Below, piece by piece: positions 1 through 10,619 of a stretch of 64,000 nucleotides of DNA. Numbering within the stretch: the first letter of the stretch is position 1; each line of letters opens with the position of its first letter. This DNA comes from Aureobasidium sp. EXF-3400 (taxonomy: Eukaryota; Ascomycota; Dothideomycetes; Dothideales; Saccotheciaceae): contig SWBL01000265.1 in assembly GCA_024195585.1 (NCBI GenBank), positions 1-64,000 of the forward strand, given 5' to 3'. Under the pieces are notes generated by a model that saw only the letters and a program-made list of their open reading frames with translations, made no database searches and had not been told where the DNA came from. The position numbers and the translations under genes are program-made.

Positions 1-1688
1 TTGGAACCGAAAGGCACCATCGGCCATCTAGGAATGGAGGGAGGCGGTGACGAGAGACGGGCGACGGCTTCTTCTTTTCTTCAACATTGAACCAATCCCG
101 CGTGTCAAATGGCCAGCCGCTGCTGGATTGGCGGAGCGAGAGCGGCGGCGGTGGGGTGGGCAGAGATGGCGCGGTCGGTGGAGCTTCGCGACGTGTTCGG
201 GGCGAGTACGAGCGACGCGGGAAGAAGGTCGACACAGGTTTCAGCGCCGGGGACAGTTGTGTATAAGCAGTGGTGAGTCGGAGCAGGTTACGAGCGACGG
301 TGTCGGGGGTAAATAGCGAGCGATCGCGATGCTAGATAATTGGGGGCCAAGTATGTGCTTTGCTGGAGGATGAGGGTCAGTCAGGCTCTTAGTCACAGCC
401 TCGTGGCTCGTACGACGCTCTGTCTCGGCAGACACAAGCTGGCCAGAGTACAGAGCAGGAAGACAAACTTACCCTCAGCACTCAATGCTCGTCGGGAAGA
501 ATACTACACGTCGTCGCTAGATGGAGGTCGTGATGACGGGGGAAGTGCGGTCTTGCCCAGCCCAGCTTTGGACATGTCTTACTGACATGCCAAGACCATC
601 GAGAGACAAGTCGAATCTGCTGCCAGCTCACCCTCTTCCAAATACTCTTCAATATAACCAAGTTCGACTTGCATGCCACTACAGAATAGTCCCAAAAACT
701 GGTATGGAGTCGTGCGCGCATTTGTCGCTTATCGATGCCCAGCAACCAGTCATTTCCTGCCAACACGTCAAGCTCCAAAGACTGCTCTCTCTCAGTTGCC
801 TTGTGTCCTCTTCTCTCATGTAGAAAACGCTTGGTAACACACCAAGTTGCGCTCGTCAAACCACTCGAAACCTGCACATGAACTATTCAGCTCGCATGCC
901 TTCTTTTTCAAACTCGTGCTGCCATCAACTGAAGACAACCATGATGTGATCGACAGCTCTCTTAAGCACTTTCGTATCAGATCCTACAGCCACCATCCAC
1001 CTCGGCCCGCAGCCATCAACGAGAGACAGCGGCTTTGCAATTCCGGCTGCTGCAAGGGCCATCCTCGTCAGAACTCTGTCGTTCGACAGAAAGCCACACT
1101 CCAGATGCGACGACTGTTCGCAGAAGAGCGAAAACAGAGACTGGACGGAGCAATGGCTCCAGGCCACCCCTTGATCAAACCATCACATCTGCTTCAAACG
1201 CGGGGCTGAACAAGCGTTCCAGCTGGAGGCGGGTCATGAGATGTATACCTTAAGCGACAATGAACCTTTTTCCTTCCTCCAGAACTGAGGAGAGTATATA
1301 GCTATGCCGTCCTACCTCTTTTTGTTTCGGAGGGGAGTGGTCGTCGTACCTACACCAGCCTGACCTGACGTATTATCGACTTGGTGTCTCACATCTTCCG
1401 CCTTGCTGACCCGTTGGAGACAGAAACCAAAGACAAAATCTCGTCAGCAGAGCAATATTGATACCAGGTACATGCTGAAGTACCCAGGCTTTCAAACACG
1501 TTATTGCTTTATCATCCAACGGTCCTCGATCTTATCAAAACGGTACCTTTCACTCAAGTCTCCTCTCTTTCCACAGAGTCAGAGACACACCCTCTCCACA
1601 CTGAGCCCGTGCATAGTGTTGGCGCGTTCGAGCCTTGGAGCTTCTTGAGTCGTTGTGGGTCTTTTGGTCTCCCAATCCGAGTCCCGCC
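1..1688. other. Upstream non-coding region
   Basis: No gene could be supported here. The open frames are short, overlap on both strands and show no domain. From about position 1500 the sequence is pyrimidine-rich, as expected for the 5' leader of the methyltransferase gene that starts at 1689. A gene ending left of the window could have its 3' end or promoter here. Confidence 0.5.
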
Positions 1689-3209
1689 ATGGATGGCTTC
1701 GCCTATTTTTATTTGAACAATGCGCCCAGACACCATAATGGTACTGCCTATCGCCAGTCGCAGCGTACTGCGTCTTCTGGCCATGTGAATCCTTCTTCTT
1801 CTTCTCACCCCTCCTCGCCTCCGTCTCCTTCTGCTTCCCTGCCATCCTCGCCTCCAACATCGCCGCTCTCTCTGTCCCGCTCGACTTCACCTTTTCGTAG
1901 ATCGCGTCGCAGACGGACCTCTGCTGTGACTTCCACCTCAGATCATCTCTTCGATCTCTACCACAGAAAAGACTCTGCCTCTTCGGACGTGACAACCAAG
2001 CCTGGAGACATGGAAGCAGCGACGATTCGCGAACATCGGCAGGGTACGAGTGGCAGCATCTCTTCTGCTGCCAGCAGTTCCACTCACAACTTGCTCGCCA
2101 ACCCGTTCGAACTACGCCACGGCCGTAGATACCTACGCGATGTACCCTACCCTCTGCCATGCGACCTTTCAGAGATACAACGTCAGTCACTACGTACACT
2201 GTTGGGCTCCACAGTTCTCGGCAAACCATCATGCGTACCGAACATTGCCAAAAACGTACCGAAAAGAGTCTTGGAATTGGGTTGCGGAAGTGCTTTCTGG
2301 ACGGGCAGTTGCCACGAGTGGTTCACAAGCCTAGGATATCCCAATGTTGAGTTTACGGGACTGGACGTTGCGCCGCTGGCAGCGGATCTTCGACGACAAG
2401 GTGTGAATTGGAAATTCATACAGCACGATTTCAGACGCTATCCTTGGCCATTTGAGAACGGGCACTTCGACTACATCATGATGAAAGATCTGTCTTTGAC
2501 AGTACAAATGGGCTTTGAGACACAACGGTTCATGGACGAAGCATTGCGAATTCTGGCTCCTAAGGGCACACTTGAGATCTGGGAATCAGACCATGTATTG
2601 CGATGTTTGCTACCCCAACCAACACCGCCCAAAGGCATGACAGCAGAAGAAGAAAAGACGTGTCGAGACACAAAAACCTATCTCATTTCCACAGCCACGC
2701 CTTTCGCTCCCGCGCAGAACAGATACATAGCAGACTCGAATACCTGGATCCATACCGCCCTGGACAAGCTCAACCTGCCCTCTCAACCCTGCACTCGCAT
2801 GGCCGAGATCCTGTTCCAGGAAACCTCGCTCGTGGACGTGACCTCCCGCCGCATTGCCATCCCGCTAGGACAAATGCGTTGGGAAAAAGACTCGGAGGGA
2901 AAGCTGATCCGCTCGGGCAGCAGCGGCAATCTCTTCGGCACCATATCGCCAAAAGCGGGCAAGTCCAAAGCCAGCGGCGAAGCAATGCTCACAGACGACC
3001 AAGCAGCCGTACGCTCCACAGCCATGCTCACCGTCATCCAAAAGATCGAGTCATTAGAGCCCTTGCTCAGAGAGGCCAGTGGCAAGAATTCCGAAGAATG
3101 GACGAGGTGGTGGGCTGGTATGATGGCTTCACTGCTCGATCAAGAGAATAGTGGAGGTGGCAGCGAGGTTCTGGAGATTGGAGCTTGGTGGGCCACCAAG
3201 TGCGAGTAA
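1689..3209 (+). CDS. SAM-dependent methyltransferase, fungal, Ser-rich N-terminus
   Basis: A single-exon gene for 506 residues. I chose the ATG at 1689 because it sits in a strong context (ccgccATGg); the frame stays open for 18 codons upstream. Residues about 25-135 are Ser/Pro/Arg-rich and probably disordered. A class I methyltransferase fold follows. Motif I is VLELGCGSAFWTG (about 194-206), the acidic strand-2 end is FTGLDVAPL, and a strand-4-like motif FDYIMMKD lies near 266. The central part resembles fungal Methyltransf_25/11 proteins. A variable, low-complexity stretch near residues 415-440 precedes a helical C-terminus. The substrate cannot be read from sequence. Its 3' end lies only 44 bp from the stop codon of the convergent LYR gene. 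Confidence 0.8.
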   Translation: MDGFAYFYLNNAPRHHNGTAYRQSQRTASSGHVNPSSSSHPSSPPSPSASLPSSPPTSPLSLSRSTSPFRRSRRRRTSAVTSTSDHLFDLYHRKDSASSDVTTKPGDMEAATIREHRQGTSGSISSAASSSTHNLLANPFELRHGRRYLRDVPYPLPCDLSEIQRQSLRTLLGSTVLGKPSCVPNIAKNVPKRVLELGCGSAFWTGSCHEWFTSLGYPNVEFTGLDVAPLAADLRRQGVNWKFIQHDFRRYPWPFENGHFDYIMMKDLSLTVQMGFETQRFMDEALRILAPKGTLEIWESDHVLRCLLPQPTPPKGMTAEEEKTCRDTKTYLISTATPFAPAQNRYIADSNTWIHTALDKLNLPSQPCTRMAEILFQETSLVDVTSRRIAIPLGQMRWEKDSEGKLIRSGSSGNLFGTISPKAGKSKASGEAMLTDDQAAVRSTAMLTVIQKIESLEPLLREASGKNSEEWTRWWAGMMASLLDQENSGGGSEVLEIGAWWATKCE

Positions 3210-3253
3210 ACTTCTTGAGGAAGGAGATATGGCATTTTCTGCTTTCCTTTTCT

Positions 3254-3671
3254 TTACTGCGGTGTTGAATAGCGTTGTTTGAGGGCTCGGTAGCGTTTGA
3301 GGTAGTATCTGCAGATTGTCAGTCTACCTCTGTACATGATTCAGGATTTTATGTAGTTAATTGTAAATATGGGCAAGGAACAGAGGAAAATGGAAACAAC
3401 AGCACATTTCCCTTTTCCTTGCCATCGAAGATATAAAAATCTGGTTCCCACTGGATGGGGCCATCACTTACAAAGCTTCAATCTCCTTCTTTACGTATTC
3501 TGCGCTTTCAATTCCCTTCTTGATGTCGGCCTCGTTTGTGAGGCTGGCCTTGCTGGCAAACGCTTTGTGAAGTCGAGGACGAAAGTAGTCATATCCTAGA
3601 GGGTATTCGCGGCCTAAGTAGAGTAGTTCCTTGTAGACCCGAATGACCTGATAACGCAGTGGTGTGCTCAT
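3254..3671 (-). CDS. LYR-motif protein, LYRM5/ETFRF1 type (ETF regulatory factor)
   Basis: A two-exon gene for 84 residues, with exons 3671-3472 and 3308-3254 and a 163-nt intron. The N-terminal exon carries the LYR-family helix ([20 protein letters not shown]). The frame reaches a stop right at the splice donor (TTG TAA, inside GTAAGT), so an unspliced reading gives only 67 residues. Splicing to the acceptor CTGCAG restores the C-terminal helix [13 protein letters not shown], which matches the basic tail of LYRM5. Family knowledge: LYRM5/ETFRF1 binds mitochondrial electron-transfer flavoprotein and promotes loss of its FAD. The restored length is close to the human protein (about 88). The start is the ATG at 3671; an intron may lie in the 5' UTR. 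Confidence 0.85.
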
Positions 3672-3974
3672 CTTGTGCTGTGGCTTTCTGTGAGTCAAAG
3701 ATTGCAAGAGCAGAGATATGGATATGTGGTATGCAGTTGAAAGAAGCTCAGACGGTGGTAGCAATGGGATTGCAGCAGAAGAGCAGCTACAAAAGTGACA
3801 ATGATGTGTTGCAAAACCATGACGCCGTGTTGATGTTTTTGCGGGGAGGATGGGATGGCGTGGATGCCGAAACCCTCAATGCACCTCGGCAATCCTTCCC
3901 GCTGGTTCCTGAGGTCTGTTTGTGCATCTTCAATTCCACCAAGGTTGCTGGTTTTGTCGTATCTGGTATCAGTT

Positions 3975-4933
3975 ATGCGTGTCGCTCTTCGCACCCTCGC
4001 TCCTCTACATGCTAGACCGCTAGCCCCTCAGAGTGTCCTCCGTTCCTTATCTTCACGCCAGCGATCCACCACTACCGAATCAGCGACTGAGAAATTGAGC
4101 CCGCGATGGTTGGGAGATGTCAAACAGAGATTGGGAAAATGTATGACGTTTGGAATGAAGCCTGAGCAAGTGGCCAGAGCGGGTGCCGTGCTAGAGACGG
4201 TAGCAAGAGATTGGCGAGAATTGGTTGCTGGCAGTGAAGGCTTCTTGACATCTGAGAACCGCAGAGGGTTCTACAGACATGCGATTGTCTGGGGAGAGAT
4301 GGACAGTATGGTGAGTTTGCTCTGTCAACCATCAAGTCTCACTGCTGACGAATTTAGGGGTGAGTGTGCTAGAGTAAGAACAAGGGTACAAGGACAGAAA
4401 CTGAGAGGACGAACAGCCATGTCAACAACGTGATGTATAACCGCTATGCCGAGTCGGCTCGCGTCAACTGGACGATGAACTTCGCTGGGGACATCGATCC
4501 CAAGCACAGGAAAGAGTGGACCGAACTCATGACCCCAAAGAGCCTGGGTTTGATCTTGAGGTCCATCACTACTAACTACAAGTTTCCCATGAAGTGGCCT
4601 GATCACATTTCGGTTTACCACAAACTCGCATCCGAACCGACAGCAGAGACCGACTCTTTCATCTTGGATGTTATCATCATGTCTGAGCTGCAGCAACGGC
4701 CAGCAGCGCGCTGTGTGGAAGATATAGTTGTGTATGACTATCGAGTGGGTAAGAAGGCGCCTCTCTTACCATTCATGGTGGACGCCTTCCGCGAAACTTG
4801 GAAGTTGCAAGAGGAAGCAAAGAAAGAGAATAGCGAGACAGTGAGACAGTTGCTTGCAGAGGTTAGAGCACTAGAAAAGGAGACCTGGGACAGGCCCGAT
4901 GCCGTGGAGGATATGGGTGTTGCTGGGCAATAA
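3975..4933 (+). CDS. Mitochondrial-type 4HBT hotdog-fold thioesterase, spliced with a 2-nt exon
   Basis: Predicted 284 residues from exons 3975-4310, 4358-4359 and 4417-4933. The N-terminus is Arg/Ser/Leu-rich without acids, like a mitochondrial presequence. The hallmark of 4-hydroxybenzoyl-CoA thioesterase-like proteins, a D-x-M-G-H-V-N-N-x-x-Y segment followed by Y-x-E-x-A-R, is rebuilt exactly when introns 4311-4357 and 4360-4416 are both removed. This leaves only GG between them. Without those two bases the frame fails at once. The only in-frame single-intron alternatives use later AGs such as 4372, which replace the conserved Gly and insert about 14 unrelated residues. The likely activity is hydrolysis of an acyl-CoA; the chain is not known. 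The C-terminal part (about 230-275) is a charged helix. Confidence 0.82.
4358..4359 (+). other. Candidate 2-nt microexon (GG) of the thioesterase gene
   Basis: The dinucleotide follows acceptor TTTAG and precedes a perfect donor GTGAGT. It supplies the first two bases of the conserved Gly codon in GHVNN. The preceding intron (47 nt) has a branch-like CTGAC close to its acceptor. The second intron is 57 nt, a multiple of three, and starts with an in-frame TGA if retained. Confidence 0.65.
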
Positions 4934-5891
4934 CAACATGCACTATCGCGAGTGATAGATAAGACGGGTACGTCCATCTGCCGACAACCATACTCGAGGT
5001 AGCTCAGATGCGATCAACCAGCCGGACATGCAGCCACAAATTGCGGAGACCAAGACTGGCCGAGTACCACTTATATTGCATATGCCCCGCAGTTTGGAGA
5101 ACTCGAGATAGCCGTTAGCTTGATCTTGAGGATGTCCAGACAGACTGTTCGGGCACACGAGTAATCAACATCAAATACTAGACAAGATGTGAGGTTCAGA
5201 CAAAACTTTGGTAATGTTGTCTGGAAAGAAAACTTGGCGGTGGGAAGCAACGTGGACGGCATGAGGGATCTACAGCGCCAGTCCATGATTCGAGTCGCGA
5301 GTCCTTGCAAGCTGCAGACACACTTTGGGATGTGCATGCAGCAGTAGTTTTGCATATTTTCTGCTGTGTGCTTCTTGCTCGTGCTTTTCTCGGTCACACG
5401 AGCTGCTCGAAGATGTATCAAGACATGTAGATAGCGATACGGTGAGGATGCACGAATGAGGGGAAGCAGAAAAGACGAGAGCGAAGTTGATTGAAGGTCG
5501 AGAAACAAGCTCTTACCGCAACAACGCGAACAGAGTGCCTACAGGCTTAGCTCTGGGTCTAAAGGCAACCTAATTGTCAGAGAAAACGCAGAGGGCGAGA
5601 CAGCAGGCTCTGTTTCGAGGAAAAGAAGACGTCACATGACACATTACATGGTGTCGGTAGCATAGCGGACTTTTCATAGCGGCTCGGTGGCTCTTACGCA
5701 TCGCGAGCGAGTGCCCGTTTGTTCCCCTAAGAAGCCGCCCATCTTTTGACATTTGCATACTGAGCATTTTCTCCACGCCACCACCCTCCCTCTATACCGA
5801 CACCTCTCCCATCTCGTTCTCGTCCCTGCAGCCCCGCGACCCAATCGCCGGGCTCTGTTGTACGAGAAATCCACACGCTGGCGGCGCGCTG
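4934..5891. other. Intergenic, no gene seen
   Basis: Holds the 3' flank of the thioesterase gene and the promoter of the AcrB-like gene. A 145-codon minus-strand frame (5071-5508) has no recognisable domain and odd composition, so it is not called. The 100 bp before 5892 is C/T-rich, like a leader. Confidence 0.4.
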
Positions 5892-8633
5892 ATGCCGCCA
5901 AAGGCCAAGCAAAAGAATACCGCAAATCAGCACCGTCATGAGAGCGGTTTGGCCAAACCCGCCCCTGGCAAGCGAGTCACCAAGCAGCGATCCAACAACC
6001 ACCTTCCTACCACCAATGGTCAGGCAAACCACTCGCTCCCTGCTACCACTACCGACGCTCTAAATGATCCCGACATCGCCGACGACTCGCCCGCTTCGCT
6101 GCCCGACGACGACATGGCTGCAGTCAACACTGCAAGCAGCACTCCGCCCGTTACAGCTGCCCAGTCCGAGTCCTCTCGTCGCGTGTCCGATGCCCCCGCC
6201 TACAGCTCCAACGTCAATACCTCCAAGCTTGCGGGCCGTTCGGCAACCAGCAGTTTCTCTATGGCCATGACCATCCTCAGCGCGTGCCCGCTGTCAGATG
6301 CAATTGCCATTCTGATCCTGTTGATGTCGCTCCCTCCGGCACTGGTCATGCTCATCCACAGTCTCTTCGCCTCTCTTACCTTTGTCCCTCCTACCGCCGG
6401 TGTCTCGTTGAGCTCCTGGAACGGAATGCCTGCTCTTGCGGACTGGTTCCATGCCACGTCTACCGGTGGACCCTCGCTCTTTACAATTCTCTTTACGGAT
6501 GCTGTCATGACAGTAATCTATCTGTGCAGCGGCCTCTTTTTACAAAACATCTACCTGGACCTCGGCCAGGCAGTCATAGCTATTTCTCTGAGCGGCGCTA
6601 CTGCAGCGCCAGACCGCTCGGGTCAGAGTGTCGCTGCCTGCAGTATTCTCGTCTGCGTTTCTCATTTCCTTCGTTATAACAAAATCCATCTCATGGGCTT
6701 GGAACAGCTGCGCTCGCTGTTGCAGAATCTTGGTATCGGCCAACATTGGAATCCCATTCCCTCGTCCGAATTTTCTTCTTCGCCCTATGCTGCCTATGGT
6801 TGGTACCGTGCTCTGCTCGGTTGTCACATTCTGGCTCAAGGAATACTAACCCTTGGTCGTCGTTCTTTGTCGGGATATTCTAATCAATCCCGTGGCAGTA
6901 CGAGCAAGAAACAGGATCCGGAGGCAGCATCGTATGGAGACGGAGCCAAGTCGTCGACGAGTCCTGGCGATTCGGGTCAGGAACCTGCTGGCGGCCTGGG
7001 CTCGGATGGTCGACCTCTCGCACCGTCTTCAGCGATGCGCGATGGCAACCAGCGTGTTTCGACAACCAAGAAAAAGAAAAAGCATGCGACTGCAGTACGC
7101 AGTCGACAGCCGCTATGGGCAGCCATAGCCAGTACAAAAGTAACATTTTTGAAAGAGATGGAACAGAAACAAGCTTCCGAAGACCAAGCAGAAGCTACTG
7201 CTCACGACCCGACCAACGACAATCAGCTCCTCCCACGCATTTCCATTGAAGATCGCATCTCCATAGTGGATATTCGTCCTGCCGATATCTTGTTCCGTGC
7301 CCACCTACCCTCTGTCTCTATCGCTTCCAGATCGAAGTCTGATCCCGCCCACCCCGTTGGTGCGGGTATTGACAAGTCGAAGCCTTTCTTTGTCCGCATG
7401 AATGGGGCGGATTGGGGATCAACCAAGATCAGCGAAGAAGGAGAAGGACCAGATACAGTGTGGCATGGTGAGATACTTGGCTTGACCCCTTTGACTAACT
7501 ACAGCTGTGAGCTGGTCAGCATGTCTGATCAGAGCGTTCTGTGCAGCACCAGCCTTGTTACCCTACCTGCTCCTAGCACCGAGCAGACTTCGATTGTCAC
7601 TGCACCTCCTCAACCGCAATCTCTCCGTCCACTTTCACCCATCTCAACCTTGAAGCAGTCAATTGCCGCCGCCGAGATGAAACGCGAAGATGCCAGAAAC
7701 AAGCTGAAGCGTGCACGTCGTGATCACAAGAATGCCGCTTCTGCCGTACGCAAAGAGATCGATCAGCTCAATGCCAAGGTTGCTTCTAGTGGAGGCCAGG
7801 ACGAACGCCAACGACAGAGAATCCTTCAATTGACTCAACATTTGCGCCAAGCCAACGAGGCCACAATTGCTCTCAAGGACGAGACCGATGCTCTAGGGGA
7901 GATTCCTCAGGCTGAGCTCCGCGAGTACAACGAGAAGAAACGTGCTTGGCAGGCTGCTTGTGACAAGAAGGCTGTTGCTGTGGCTGATCTTGAAGCTGCT
8001 AAAGCTCAGGCCCAGCGTGAAATCTCGCAAGTCACATCCGAGTTGACTTCGGCTGCCCAGAAGCGTGAACGACTCAGTACCCGCAAGGGAAAGCTGACGG
8101 AGCAACTCGACCGCCTGACCAATCAAAAGAAGGCAGACTTGAGCGCCAAACAGAAGCACGAGCAGGAGCGAGCCAACAGAATCTCCGAGTATCAACGCCA
8201 GGAAGCAAACCTCCTATACTGGACGCAACAAAGCAACAAGGATGCCGAAGACAACACTGTTCGTGCTAACGAGGCATTTGCACACATGGAATACCTCAGC
8301 AACGTTGTCGCACATCAGCAACAGGCTCTCTCCGGACCTCCTACTCCCGAAGGCAATCTCCCTGGCACCAACGGACCCACCAATCGCCAACCCGCTGCAT
8401 TCGACTTCAGCATGTTCGGTGGTGGGTTTGGACAAGGATTTGGAGCGTTGAGCAATGGCGGTGCAACTCAAGTCAGAGGACGCAGCAGCTCGATGCTTTC
8501 GGGCTACAGCGGATTCACTGACGATGATCTCGACACGATGGCTGGGGCAGAGAGTGCACAGCATGAAGCGCTGTTGTTGGAGAACGACAAAGGCAAGGGC
8601 AGGTTGGCTAGCAGTCCCATCGGTAGCAAGTAA
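5892..8633 (+). CDS. acrB: AcrB-like membrane/coiled-coil protein (ubiquitination-network type)
   Basis: A single exon for 913 residues. Order: a basic, disordered N-terminus (1-120); hydrophobic membrane segments at about 123-165, 195-232 and 300-322; a Lys-rich linker (KKKKKKHA near 395); a beta-type segment at about 450-560; and a long coiled coil at about 605-815, rich in Lys, Glu, Gln and Ala. The C-terminal tail is Gly/Phe-rich, then acidic. Three membrane spans plus a large coiled coil match Aspergillus nidulans AcrB. There it was found through acriflavine resistance and is linked to the CreB/CreD ubiquitination network. I assign it from architecture and general resemblance, not from an alignment. 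The start is the first ATG of the frame. Confidence 0.65.
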   Translation: MPPKAKQKNTANQHRHESGLAKPAPGKRVTKQRSNNHLPTTNGQANHSLPATTTDALNDPDIADDSPASLPDDDMAAVNTASSTPPVTAAQSESSRRVSDAPAYSSNVNTSKLAGRSATSSFSMAMTILSACPLSDAIAILILLMSLPPALVMLIHSLFASLTFVPPTAGVSLSSWNGMPALADWFHATSTGGPSLFTILFTDAVMTVIYLCSGLFLQNIYLDLGQAVIAISLSGATAAPDRSGQSVAACSILVCVSHFLRYNKIHLMGLEQLRSLLQNLGIGQHWNPIPSSEFSSSPYAAYGWYRALLGCHILAQGILTLGRRSLSGYSNQSRGSTSKKQDPEAASYGDGAKSSTSPGDSGQEPAGGLGSDGRPLAPSSAMRDGNQRVSTTKKKKKHATAVRSRQPLWAAIASTKVTFLKEMEQKQASEDQAEATAHDPTNDNQLLPRISIEDRISIVDIRPADILFRAHLPSVSIASRSKSDPAHPVGAGIDKSKPFFVRMNGADWGSTKISEEGEGPDTVWHGEILGLTPLTNYSCELVSMSDQSVLCSTSLVTLPAPSTEQTSIVTAPPQPQSLRPLSPISTLKQSIAAAEMKREDARNKLKRARRDHKNAASAVRKEIDQLNAKVASSGGQDERQRQRILQLTQHLRQANEATIALKDETDALGEIPQAELREYNEKKRAWQAACDKKAVAVADLEAAKAQAQREISQVTSELTSAAQKRERLSTRKGKLTEQLDRLTNQKKADLSAKQKHEQERANRISEYQRQEANLLYWTQQSNKDAEDNTVRANEAFAHMEYLSNVVAHQQQALSGPPTPEGNLPGTNGPTNRQPAAFDFSMFGGGFGQGFGALSNGGATQVRGRSSSMLSGYSGFTDDDLDTMAGAESAQHEALLLENDKGKGRLASSPIGSK

Positions 8634-9061
8634 CATTGGTCATAGTAAATCTTGGAAGAAAAGCTTGTGCCTGTTTTATATCTAGTGCTTGTGTGCCTGT
8701 AACTATGAATTTGTGCATGTGTGCGAGATAGAGCTGCGACGGTGGTTGTTTTGTAATTGAAGGGCGGACAGGTTGAGAGCTATGATCGACGCAAGCGACG
8801 CTAACTCGTCATTTCGCGGCGGCTTGAGAATGAGGGGCGTCTTTCAATGAGGACACGCCAGACCCCTACAAACAAAATAATCTACTACCCAACTCGTTCT
8901 ACCCAACCTTCTTCACCCTCTACCCGCCTTTTGCCGATTCCATTCTTGTCCGAACGACTCGGCTACCGTTCAGACACTCCTTTGTCGTTTTTACTGCTCG
9001 ATACCCAATACCTCCTTTCAAATCTAGACGACGACAGCGACAGCTGCACTAGCACTTCACA
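8634..9061. other. Intergenic; sec14 promoter and leader
   Basis: No open frame of interest. The last 180 bp before the sec14 ATG are strongly C/T-rich (acccaacc, ccaccc-like tracts), typical of a highly expressed fungal gene leader ending in cttcacaATGg. Confidence 0.45.
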
Positions 9062-10201
9062 ATGGCCTCCATCACCCAGGACCCCAAGTACGACCACTAC
9101 GACTTCCCCACCGTCTCCAACACCAACCAGAGCGGACACCCTGGCCACACCACACCCGAGCAGGATGCCCAAGTTCACCAGCTCCGCGCTACCCTTGAGC
9201 AGGCCGGTTACCACGAGCGCCTCGACACCCTGACCATGCTCCGTTTCCTGCGCGCCAGAAAGTTCAACGTCGAGCATGCTAAGCAGATGTACGTTTCGAA
9301 TCATGTCAGCGGGTGGGAGAACTAGAGCTGATAGATATGCGTTAGGTTCGTCGACTGCGAGAAGTGGAGAAAGGAGTTCGGTGGCGGTGTCGACCACTTG
9401 CTGCAGACTTTCGAGTACAAGGAGAAGACTGAGGTCTTCAAGTACTACCCTCAATACTACCACAAGACTGACAAGGTGCGCAACAATACAAACTCGAAAC
9501 ATTGAGCCATCCAGGAACTGACACCGATACAGGATGGTCGTCCCCTCTACATTGAGCAGCTCGGCAAGATCAACCTCCACGCCATGTACAAGATCACCAC
9601 CGAGGATCGCATGTTGCAGAACCTCGTTGTCGAGTACGAGAAGGTCGCTGACCCTCGTCTGCCCGCCTGCTCGCGCAAGTCCGGCCACCTCCTTGAAACC
9701 TCTTGCACCATCATGGACCTTAAGGGTGTCGGTCTCACCAACGTTAGCAGCGTTTACGGATACGTGCAAAAGGCCTCTGCCATCTCGCAAAACTACTACC
9801 CCGAGCGCATGGGCAAGCTCTACCTCATCAACGCTCCCTGGGGCTTCTCATCTGTCTTCAGCATGGTCAAGAAGTTCCTCGACCCCGTCACCGTCGCAAA
9901 GATCCACGTTCTCGGCAGTGGCTACGAGAAGGAACTGCTTGCCCAGATTCCTAAGGAGAACCTGCCCAAGCAATTCGGTGGTTCCTGCCAGTGCGCTGGC
10001 GGCTGTGAGCTGTCCGACGCCGGCCCATGGCAAGACTCGCAGTGGGTCAAGCCTGCTGCCTGGGAGAAGAAGTCTGGCGACAATGTCATTGAGAACGCCG
10101 ATGCCTCAGTCAGCCACGGTCTTCCCGGTGACGCCCCTGCTGGCCTGACCGCTGGTACTGCTCCTCAGGGCCACACTCACGGTGTTCCCGCCCCGCAATA
10201 A
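9062..10201 (+). CDS. sec14: Sec14 phosphatidylinositol/phosphatidylcholine transfer protein
   Basis: Three exons (9062-9288, 9346-9475, 9533-10201) encode 341 residues; both introns are 57 nt. The CRAL-TRIO N-terminal domain carries [14 protein letters not shown]. The lipid-binding domain includes [13 protein letters not shown], the TCTIMDL-type strand (here [12 protein letters not shown]), [16 protein letters not shown] and the gate region after [28 protein letters not shown] marks the domain end, and the tail is Gly/Ala/Pro-rich. Family knowledge: Sec14 exchanges PI and PC between membranes and supports Golgi secretion. Codon use is strongly C-biased compared with neighbours, which suggests high expression. 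Confidence 0.95.
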
Positions 10202-10619
10202 TTGCTCGAGACGATTCACATGTCTAGACAAAAAAACTCATTTCCGTATTTGGTGTGAATGTGTTCTTTCTTGGGGGGTTTTGCTAGTTTTGGGGGTTCG
10301 CATTGTTCAAAGATGTGGTATGCTCTTGATAATGCAGAGAAGCCAAGAGAAATACCATTGGGAGAAAGCGTATACAAGAGAAACATACAGCGAACCAGCG
10401 TCCAACTTTTAGCATTCTCGTCTTGTCATCTGTTTTGTGATATCACCCAGTAGCTCTTGCTCCATGAAGTGATTTTCTGTTCTGGAGAGGCAGGTAAACT
10501 GGGTGCACGGACGCAAACTTGTCCAGCCACCTTCTCTCCAAAGTGTCTGCTTCTGATGCTCATTCTCTGTTTCTGCTTTCAGTACTGACCCACACGCCCG
10601 GCATTGCTTCATATCTGTG
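10202..10619. other. Intergenic, no gene seen
   Basis: Contains the 3' flank of sec14 and the start-proximal region of the next gene. Short overlapping frames only. Confidence 0.4.

Noticed and set aside
1579..2232. 217-codon minus-strand frame
   Set aside because: Antisense to the methyltransferase gene; composition reflects the Ser-rich sense strand and no domain is seen.
3468..3671. Unspliced 67-residue LYR protein
   Set aside because: It lacks the conserved C-terminal helix, which is found intact behind an acceptor at 3309 in the correct phase.
4373..4433. Single-intron model of the thioesterase gene with acceptor at 4372
   Set aside because: It keeps frame but adds about 14 unrelated residues and replaces the conserved Gly of GHVNN; the first AG after the branch-like site is 4357.
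5071..5508. 145-codon minus-strand frame
   Set aside because: No domain, no splice partners and atypical codon use; left as intergenic.
8963..9790. 275-codon minus-strand frame
   Set aside because: Antisense shadow of sec14, caused by its strong third-position C bias.
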